Translations under genes and position numbers: made by a program | From: an uncultured delta proteobacterium | Lineage (GTDB): Bacteria; Myxococcota_A; Bradymonadia; REDH01 | Length of the DNA: 8,257 nt | Assembly: GCA_903912275.1 (NCBI GenBank) | Contig: CAIWGR010000665.1 | Coordinates: forward strand, 1-8,257 | Direction of reading: 5' to 3' | Shown here: positions 1-5,526 of the stretch, one piece after another | How positions within the stretch are numbered: the first letter of the stretch is position 1 | Layout of the letters: each line of letters starts with the position of its first letter | The notes under the pieces: model-generated | What the model was told of the DNA's origin: nothing | Seen by the model: only the letters and a program-made list of their open reading frames with translations | Database searches by the model: none

Positions 1-1002
1 GCTTCGCTACAGGCGTTGAAGCGGCTGCCTGCGGCGGAGGCTCCGACGGCGGTGGCGGTGCTCTTTTCGGGCGACATCGTTGCCGCGCGGCAGCAGCTCG
101 ATGGGCTCGCCGGTGTAGACTTTGTCATCATCGGCAAGGACCCGCGTGAGACAGACGAGAGCGAACAGCTTGGAAGTGCGGTGACGCTGGAGGCCTACGA
201 CCAGGGTCGCTATCTGGGCCGGCTGAAGCTGGTCGGAACCGGCAGCGGGCCGTGGAAGAATGCCCGGGTGGGGAGCGAGGCGGAGCGGAAGCGGCTGGAC
301 CAGATCATCGCGACGACGGAGGGGCAGTTGGCATCTTTGCCGAAGCCTGCGGCGGGCCAGGCCGAGCCGCCAATTGTGAAGGCGCTGCGGAGTAAGCTTG
401 ATGGCTACGTGGCAGAGCGGAAGACGCTAAGCGCGGCTGCGCCCGTGTTTGTTGCGACGGAGCGGAATTACCTCTTCGAGCCAGTCGCCATGAAACCTGG
501 CTACCCTGTTGCACCGAAAGTGAGCGAGGCGATGCTTCGTTACAACGAGGCGCTCAAGGCCATCAATCTGGCGAAGGTGGAGGAGATTGCGCCGGTGCCG
601 GAAGGCAGCGCCTCCTATGTGGGCGTCGTCGAGTGCCAGAAGTGCCACACAACGGAGCATGCCTTCTGGAAGACTACGCAGCACGGGCATGCCATCGACA
701 CGCTGCGTGAGCGGAACAAGGAGTTCGACCGGAGCTGCATTGGCTGTCACGTGACGGGCTACCGCGAGCCGGGCGGCAGCGTTCTTGGCAATCTGCGCGG
801 GCTCGAGAATGTGCAGTGCGAGCAGTGCCATGGGCCCGGCAGCAACCACATCAAGAACCCTTCACTGGTGAACGTACCGGGCGGGGTGCATCGCGAAGTG
901 TTGGAGACAAGCTGCCAGAAGTGCCACGTTCCTGAACACTCGCCGAAGTTCGATTTCGGCAGCTACCTACCGCGGATCGTCGGGCCGGGTCACGGTCGCT
1001 GA
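1..1002 (+). CDS. Multiheme c-type cytochrome (cytochrome c554-like) with N-terminal 5'-nucleotidase-like domain, 5' partial
   Basis: The frame is open from base 1, so the true start and presumably a Sec signal peptide lie upstream; a TTG at 16 is only an internal codon. Counting codons from base 1, residues about 15-85 resemble the end of a UshA/5'-nucleotidase-type metallophosphoesterase domain (a hydrophobic strand around VDFVIIG, then a GRYLGRLKL strand). Residues about 90-145 are charged and probably helical. Residues about 200-325 carry four CxxCH haem-attachment motifs: CQKCH 212-216, CIGCH 246-250, CEQCH 273-277 (followed by GPGSNH) and CQKCH 305-309. Extra histidines (TEHAFW, TQHGHA) could be distal haem ligands, as in the cytochrome c554 family. 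The ending, with PEH and FDFGSYLP, also fits that family. The inferred role is periplasmic or surface electron transfer; partner and substrate are unknown. The usual GGHxH metal motif is not seen where expected (IGKDP at 130-144 instead), so phosphoesterase activity is doubtful. Its 3' end overlaps the convergent gene by 13 bp. Confidence 0.85.
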   Translation, partial: ASLQALKRLPAAEAPTAVAVLFSGDIVAARQQLDGLAGVDFVIIGKDPRETDESEQLGSAVTLEAYDQGRYLGRLKLVGTGSGPWKNARVGSEAERKRLDQIIATTEGQLASLPKPAAGQAEPPIVKALRSKLDGYVAERKTLSAAAPVFVATERNYLFEPVAMKPGYPVAPKVSEAMLRYNEALKAINLAKVEEIAPVPEGSASYVGVVECQKCHTTEHAFWKTTQHGHAIDTLRERNKEFDRSCIGCHVTGYREPGGSVLGNLRGLENVQCEQCHGPGSNHIKNPSLVNVPGGVHREVLETSCQKCHVPEHSPKFDFGSYLPRIVGPGHGR

Positions 1003-2072
1003 TTGGCGGCTGGAGCGACAGTCTGGCTCCGCTCTTTGACCTGATCGACTGCGGAGCGAGAGACGGCGCGGATGTTCTCCGGATAGGGAACGACGGACTG
1101 TTCGACAGCCAGCCGATCGAGTTCGGCTTTGAGTGAGCCCTGGCGGGCCTGCAGTGTGAGGAACCGGGCGACGCGGGCGCGACGCTCGGCTGGGGGTGGC
1201 GCAACCTCGGGGTATCGGGCCTCGACGACGATGATGTGGAGGCCGAACTCGGTTTCGACCGGTCCGATGAGGTCACCGACCTTGGCGTTGAAGCAGGCGT
1301 CGGCGAAGGGGTCGACGACGCGGGCGACGGCTCCCTGCCAGCGGGGTCGCCCCGAAAAGCGGCGAGGGAAGACCATGCCTTCGTCTTTGTGCAGTTCGAT
1401 GCCCTGCGCCTTGGCCGCATCGAAGTGACGCGTGTAGGCCTCCCGAAGGTCGAGCGCCGTTGCAGGGTGGCCGAGCGAGCGCAGCTCCGCGAGGATGTCA
1501 TCGGCGAGTTTGCTGCGGGCCGCGCGGGCCGCGGGGTTCTCTGCCGGCGGCAGAGCGGCGGCACGCGCATTGGCCGGCGGCGCGGGTGGCGCCATGACCA
1601 AGAGATGGGTCGCGCGGACGCGCTCCGGCAGACCGTAAAAGACGGAGTAGGCGGGGTCGTTCAGTGCCTCTTCGATTTTGGCGTCGCTGACTGCGAGCGC
1701 CTTGTCGTTGGTGTCGATGTGAAGGCGGAGATAGGCGAGCGCCCTACCTCGAAGCTCGGCGTCGAGCTTGACGGTCTGGAGGCCGGCCGCCCCTGCTTCG
1801 TCTGCAGCGGTCGCGGCGCGGTGGAGGTCGACGAGGTCGTCGACGGCCTGGGCGGTGGTGAGCGCGGGGAAGAGGTCGAGGTAGGCGGCGACCTCTGCTG
1901 CGGTGATGGTCTCGGCGCCGACGGTGGCGACAACGAGGCCGGCGTCGACACCACTTCCGAACTGGCGTCCGACGAGCGCGCTGGCGCTCGCGGCCTGCGC
2001 TGCGGGGTCGCCTTGAGCGAGTTGCTGGCAGCCCACAAGGAGCGCGGCGAGCGTGGCGGCGCGGACCCTCAT
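990..2072 (-). CDS. Parvulin-type peptidyl-prolyl cis-trans isomerase lipoprotein (SurA/PrsA-like)
   Basis: A 360-residue predicted lipoprotein. The ATG at 2072 is preferred over upstream in-frame starts because it gives a short lipoprotein signal (MRVRAATLAALLVGC, lipobox LVGC, lipidated Cys15) and because it overlaps the preceding gene's stop as ATGA. Residues 47-69 (VVATVGAETITAAEVAAYL) look like the start of a SurA/PrsA N-terminal chaperone segment, followed by a helical region to about 145. The parvulin PPIase domain spans about 151-287. It begins with VRATHLLV (His156), contains FADACFNAKVGD, and ends with GPVETEFGLHII (His279), matching the paired histidines and Phe of parvulins. An Ala/Pro-rich stretch at about 161-185 interrupts the domain after its first strand, and the usual GGDLG-type loop is replaced by a charged segment around 229-244. 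Charged helices and a basic tail follow. It probably helps exported proteins fold in the periplasm or at the outer membrane. Family assignment is firm; isomerase activity and clients are not proven. No strong Shine-Dalgarno was seen, which fits translational coupling. Confidence 0.85.
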   Translation of the reverse strand: MRVRAATLAALLVGCQQLAQGDPAAQAASASALVGRQFGSGVDAGLVVATVGAETITAAEVAAYLDLFPALTTAQAVDDLVDLHRAATAADEAGAAGLQTVKLDAELRGRALAYLRLHIDTNDKALAVSDAKIEEALNDPAYSVFYGLPERVRATHLLVMAPPAPPANARAAALPPAENPAARAARSKLADDILAELRSLGHPATALDLREAYTRHFDAAKAQGIELHKDEGMVFPRRFSGRPRWQGAVARVVDPFADACFNAKVGDLIGPVETEFGLHIIVVEARYPEVAPPPAERRARVARFLTLQARQGSLKAELDRLAVEQSVVPYPENIRAVSRSAVDQVKERSQTVAPAANQRP

Positions 2073-2677
2073 GGCGAGGCTGTGGGTGGAGCGTCGATGA
2101 CCCAGCGTTTGGCGATGGACTCGGAGCCGCGAAGCAGGTTCACCTCGAGTGCTGTGAGCGTGGGCAGCGAGGTCCAAATCTTCATGAAGTCGTCGGGCGT
2201 GAGGAGGGGCGCACCGTTGACGGAGGTGATGATGTCGCCGGGGAGGAGCTGTGCGCGACGAAGAAAGGCCGCGTCTGGTGCGAGCGAGACGACGCGAAAG
2301 CCCAGGAGCTTGCCGTCTCGTCTGACCGGCTCTGTCTCAAGGGCACGGAGGAGTTTGTGCGGCCCGGCCTTGTGGAAGCGGGCGATGACCTCTGCTGCGA
2401 TATGACCTGCTGGCAGGAGATCGTCGAAGGGGTCGACGGGCTGGGCTTCGGCCGGAGCTGGTGGGGCAGCGGCTGGCTGAGCGGGGAGCTGCGCCGAGGG
2501 TTGCGGCGCGCGGGCCTTGGCTTTGGCGCGGGCGAGGAGCTCTTCCAAGTCGGCCCGCGACTGCTCGCGCTGCTCCTCTTCCGTGCGCCGTGCAGCATCG
2601 AGCCTGGCGACCTGTCGAGAGGAGGCCGGTGCGGCACAGTTCGCGAGGAGGAGGAGCGAGAGGAGAGCGAGGCGCAT
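2069..2677 (-). CDS. Lipoprotein with GspC-like C-terminal PDZ domain
   Basis: A 202-residue protein starting with a hydrophobic signal (MRLALLSLLLLANC). The lipobox-like LANC puts the lipidated cysteine at residue 14; Asn at -1 is atypical. Residues about 22-55 are highly charged and probably helical or coiled-coil (QVARLDAARRTEEEQREQSR). Residues 56-80 are an Ala/Pro/Gln-rich flexible linker. Residues about 90-195 resemble the C-terminal region of the type II secretion protein GspC: an AEV helix, a short strand with EPVRRDGKLLGFRVVSL, then a PDZ core with LLPGDIITSVNG and PDDFMKIW. Unlike classical GspC, no inner-membrane helix plus homology-region domain is visible and no gsp genes adjoin. 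It is therefore better called a GspC-like PDZ lipoprotein than a secretion-system subunit. The gene is first in a two-gene unit; its TGA overlaps the ATG of the parvulin gene, which suggests coupled synthesis and a shared role in binding or sorting exported proteins. A PDZ adaptor for peptide C-termini is an inference. Confidence 0.8.
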   Translation of the reverse strand: MRLALLSLLLLANCAAPASSRQVARLDAARRTEEEQREQSRADLEELLARAKAKARAPQPSAQLPAQPAAAPPAPAEAQPVDPFDDLLPAGHIAAEVIARFHKAGPHKLLRALETEPVRRDGKLLGFRVVSLAPDAAFLRRAQLLPGDIITSVNGAPLLTPDDFMKIWTSLPTLTALEVNLLRGSESIAKRWVIDAPPTASP

Positions 2678-2715
2678 GCGTACCGCGGTGGCAGGCGGAG
2701 AGAGACCGCGAAACG

Positions 2716-2744
2716 AGGATAGATTGCGGGTTCGGGAGCGTCAA
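2716..2744 (-). promoter_or_regulatory. Predicted sigma70-like promoter for the lipoprotein operon
   Basis: Read on the minus strand, TTGACG (2744-2739) and TATCCT (2721-2716) are separated by exactly 17 bases. That is 5/6 and 4/6 matches to the -35 and -10 consensus at ideal spacing, in otherwise GC-rich DNA. Transcription would start near 2709, giving a leader of roughly 30 bases before the ATG at 2677. No strong Shine-Dalgarno is visible in that leader. Confidence 0.55.
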
Positions 2745-2772
2745 TTGAAGGGGACGATGGAGGCTCTGCCGA

Positions 2773-2800
2773 TTGAACTCGCGACCATGCGTGCTAGACG
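2773..2800 (+). promoter_or_regulatory. Possible promoter for leuS
   Basis: TTGAAC at 2773-2778 is followed after 16 bases by TAGACG at 2795-2800. A TG lies one base upstream of the -10 (TGC TAGACG), so it could act as an extended -10 element. The leader to the leuS ATG at 2849 would be about 40 bases. The -10 match is modest and this is a by-eye call. The element also argues against a TTG start at 2810, which would leave almost no leader. Confidence 0.35.
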
Positions 2801-2837
2801 CTCCGCACCTTGAGATGTGTAGCGTTCTTGAAAGCGT

Positions 2838-2845
2838 GGAGCAGG
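2838..2845 (+). promoter_or_regulatory. Ribosome binding site of leuS, deciding the ATG start
   Basis: GGAGCAGG ends three bases before the ATG at 2849, with its GGAG core about 7 bases away. This supports initiation at 2849 rather than at the in-frame TTG at 2810. The resulting N-terminus (MAEYRPEEIEPKWQ) matches the usual beginning of bacterial LeuRS, whereas the 13 extra residues from the TTG do not. Confidence 0.7.
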
Positions 2846-2848
2846 CAG

Positions 2849-5371
2849 ATGGCTGAGTACCGTCCCGAAGAGATCGAACCGAAGTGGCAGGCGTTCTGGG
2901 AGGCCGACAAGACCTTCAAGACGCCCGAGGACTACTCCAAGCCGAAGTACTACGTGCTCGACATGTTCCCCTACCCTTCGGGCGCGGGACTTCATGTGGG
3001 CCACCCCGAGGGCTACACGGCGACCGACATCCTTTCGCGCTACAAGCGGATGAAGGGGTTCAATGTGCTCCATCCGATGGGATGGGATGCGTTCGGGCTG
3101 CCTGCGGAGCGGGCGGCGATGCGTGAAGGGCGTCATCCGTCGGATATCACGCAGGAGTACATCGCGAACTTCCGCCGGCAGATCAAAAGGCTCGGCCTTG
3201 CCTACGACTGGGACCGGGAGATCGATACGACGGACCCGAAGTACTACAAGTGGACGCAGTGGATTCTTCTGAAGCTGTATGAGCGTGGGCTGGCCTACGA
3301 GGCGGATGTTCCCGTGAACTGGTGCCCCGCACAGGGGACGGTTCTGGCGAACGAAGAGGTAGAGGACGGCAAGTACAAGGAGACGGGCGACCCGGTGTTC
3401 CGGCGGAACATGCGGCAGTGGCTGTTGAAGATTACCGTCTATGCGGAGCGGCTGCTGACCGAACTCGACGATGTCGATTGGCCGGAGTCGATCAAGGCGA
3501 TGCAGCGGAACTGGATTGGCCGGTCGGAGGGCGCTGAGCTCGACTTTGCGGTCGAGGGCCATAACGATGCGCAGGTGCGGGTCTTCACGACGCGTCCAGA
3601 CACCCTCTTCGGTGCGACCTACATGGTGCTGGCGCCGGAGCATCCGTTGGTGTCACGCATCGTGACAGAGCAGGAGCGTGCGACGGTGGAGGCCTACGTG
3701 CTGGCCACATCGCGGAAGTCGGAGTTCGATCGAAGCGAGAAGGCCAAGCAGAAGTCGGGCGTCTTCACGGGGGCTTTTGCAACGAACCCTGTGAATGGCG
3801 CGCGGCTGCCGATCTGGATCGCCGACTATGTGCTCTCGAGCTACGGCACGGGCGCGATCATGGCGGTGCCTGGGCACGACGAGCGGGACTGGGAGTTTGC
3901 CCGTCAGTTCTCGCTTCCGATTCTCGAGGTTATCTCGGGTGGCGATGTGACGGCGGCGGCCTACGCCGGCGACGGCCAGCTTGTGAATTCGGGCTTCCTC
4001 GATGGGCTCGGCGTCGATGCTGCGAAGCAGCAGATGCTCGGGTGGCTCGAGGAGCGGGGCATCGGCGAGCGGCGGGTAAACTACAAACTGCGCGACTGGC
4101 TGTTCAGCCGGCAGCGTTACTGGGGCGAGCCCTTCCCGCTGATCCACACGAGCGACGGGAAGGTGAAGGCGCTGCCGCTCGACCTGCTGCCGCTGACCCT
4201 GCCCCATGTGGATGCCTACCGGCCGACCGAGGATGGCGAGCCGCCGCTGGCGCGTGCCAAGGAGTGGCTGCATACGACGGACCCCGAAACGGGACTCGAT
4301 GCGGTGCGCGAGACGAACACGATGCCGCAGTGGGCTGGCTCCTGCTGGTACTACCTGCGCTACATCGACCCGCACAACGAGACGGCTTTTGTCGACCCCG
4401 AGAAGGAGCGGTACTGGATGCCGGTCGACCTCTATGTGGGTGGCGCGGAGCATGCGGTGCTTCACCTGCTGTACGCGCGGTTCTGGCACAAGGTGCTCTA
4501 CGATTGCGGGCTGGTCTCGACGCGCGAGCCCTTCAAGCGGCTTTTCAACCAGGGGATGATCCTGGCCTTCTCCTACAAGGATGAGGCGGGGCGCTACCTG
4601 TACCCCGAGCAGACGGAGCTGCGCGACGGCAAGCCCTTCTCGAAGGCCGATGGCGCGCCGCTGCAGATGCAGGTGGAGAAGATGTCGAAGTCGCGCTTCA
4701 ACGTTGTCAATCCGGACGATGTGGTTGCGGAGTTCGGGGCAGACACGCTGCGGCTGTACGAGATGTACATGGGGCCGCTCGAGGCGACGAAGCCGTGGCA
4801 GACGGACGGTGCGCGCGGCATGTACCGCTTCCTGGGTCGGGCCTATCGGCTGGTGACGGACGAGGAGGGCGGGCTGTCGCCGAAGGTGGTCGATGGCGCT
4901 GCCTCGGAGGCAGAGACAAAGCTGCTGCACGCGACCATCAAGAAGGTGGGCGAGGACATCGAGGGGATGCGGTTCAACACGGCCGTCGCTGCGATGATTG
5001 AGCTGGTGAACGCGCTGTCCAAGCAGGAGAGCATCGCGCGTTCGACGGCGGAGCAGTTCGCGCTGCTTCTTTCGCCCTTCGCGCCGCATCTGGGCGAGGA
5101 GATCTGGGCATTGCTGGGCCATGGTCCGACGCTGGCCCATGCGCCGTGGCCGACCTTCGACCCGAGCGTACTGGTGGAGTCGTCCATCGAGATCGCCGTG
5201 CAGGTGAACGGCAAGCTTCGCGGTACGATTGAGGCCGCGGTGGGGGCTGCGGAGGCAGAGGTCATCGCGCTGGCGAAGGCGAACGAGCGGGTGATGCCCT
5301 TCCTCGACGGCAAGCAGGTGGTGAAGGAGATCTACATCGTCGGGAAGATCGTAAATCTGATTGTGCGGTAG
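2849..5371 (+). CDS. leuS: Leucyl-tRNA synthetase (class Ia)
   Basis: Complete at 840 residues, close to the bacterial norm (E. coli 860). It charges tRNA-Leu with leucine in the cytoplasm and edits mischarged norvaline or isoleucine. The Rossmann catalytic core has the HIGH motif as HVGH at 49-52, within YPSGAGLHVGHPEG. The CP1 editing domain carries the threonine-rich TTRPDT at 247-252, with Thr252 the expected specificity residue, and GHDERD at 342-347, whose Asp347 corresponds to the Asp that holds the leucine amino group. The core resumes with WAGSCWYYLRY at 495-505 and LYVGGAEHAVLHLLYARFWH from 528. The KMSKS loop is at 611-615. A helical anticodon-binding region (about 660-775) and a small C-terminal domain (about 785-840, from VQVNGKLRG) complete the enzyme. 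All key residues are present and no frameshift was seen. It heads a plus-strand run; the 155-bp gap to the next gene leaves co-transcription open. Confidence 0.98.
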   Translation: MAEYRPEEIEPKWQAFWEADKTFKTPEDYSKPKYYVLDMFPYPSGAGLHVGHPEGYTATDILSRYKRMKGFNVLHPMGWDAFGLPAERAAMREGRHPSDITQEYIANFRRQIKRLGLAYDWDREIDTTDPKYYKWTQWILLKLYERGLAYEADVPVNWCPAQGTVLANEEVEDGKYKETGDPVFRRNMRQWLLKITVYAERLLTELDDVDWPESIKAMQRNWIGRSEGAELDFAVEGHNDAQVRVFTTRPDTLFGATYMVLAPEHPLVSRIVTEQERATVEAYVLATSRKSEFDRSEKAKQKSGVFTGAFATNPVNGARLPIWIADYVLSSYGTGAIMAVPGHDERDWEFARQFSLPILEVISGGDVTAAAYAGDGQLVNSGFLDGLGVDAAKQQMLGWLEERGIGERRVNYKLRDWLFSRQRYWGEPFPLIHTSDGKVKALPLDLLPLTLPHVDAYRPTEDGEPPLARAKEWLHTTDPETGLDAVRETNTMPQWAGSCWYYLRYIDPHNETAFVDPEKERYWMPVDLYVGGAEHAVLHLLYARFWHKVLYDCGLVSTREPFKRLFNQGMILAFSYKDEAGRYLYPEQTELRDGKPFSKADGAPLQMQVEKMSKSRFNVVNPDDVVAEFGADTLRLYEMYMGPLEATKPWQTDGARGMYRFLGRAYRLVTDEEGGLSPKVVDGAASEAETKLLHATIKKVGEDIEGMRFNTAVAAMIELVNALSKQESIARSTAEQFALLLSPFAPHLGEEIWALLGHGPTLAHAPWPTFDPSVLVESSIEIAVQVNGKLRGTIEAAVGAAEAEVIALAKANERVMPFLDGKQVVKEIYIVGKIVNLIVR

Positions 5372-5526
5372 GCTGGCATTCGTGGCGCGGTGCGTTGTCT
5401 AAAGCGGCATAAGTCGAGGCGCGCGCTGCTTCCCAAAGCAGGGTGCAGTAGATAGACGGCGGCGCAACGAAGAGACGGGTTCGAGCAGATGGCAGCGGCC
5501 GGCTCGGGCCGAGGAGCGAGGTCGAG

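Noticed and set aside
2073..2177. 35-residue upstream extension of the parvulin lipoprotein
   Set aside because: It would bury the clear lipoprotein signal inside the protein and overlap the PDZ gene extensively; the ATG at 2072 gives a proper lipobox at Cys15.
1236..2405. A 389-codon plus-strand frame opposite the lipoprotein genes
   Set aside because: The product is Gly/Val/Arg/Glu-rich with no signal or domain. The minus strand gives two lipoproteins with recognisable PDZ and parvulin domains, an ATGA overlap and a promoter.
2810..2848. TTG-initiated N-terminal extension of leuS
   Set aside because: The 13 extra residues do not resemble LeuRS, and a good ribosome binding site sits directly before the ATG at 2849.
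3653..5140. A 495-codon open frame on the minus strand inside leuS
   Set aside because: Same codon-register effect opposite a complete, motif-perfect LeuRS; low-complexity Arg/His/Leu-rich product.
5426..5441. Hairpin CTGCTT-CCCA-AAGCAG in the leuS to E1 spacer (5372-5526)
   Set aside because: The stem is only six base pairs and no T-tract follows, so it is not a convincing terminator. No promoter with both boxes was found in this 155-bp spacer, nor any gene or RNA.
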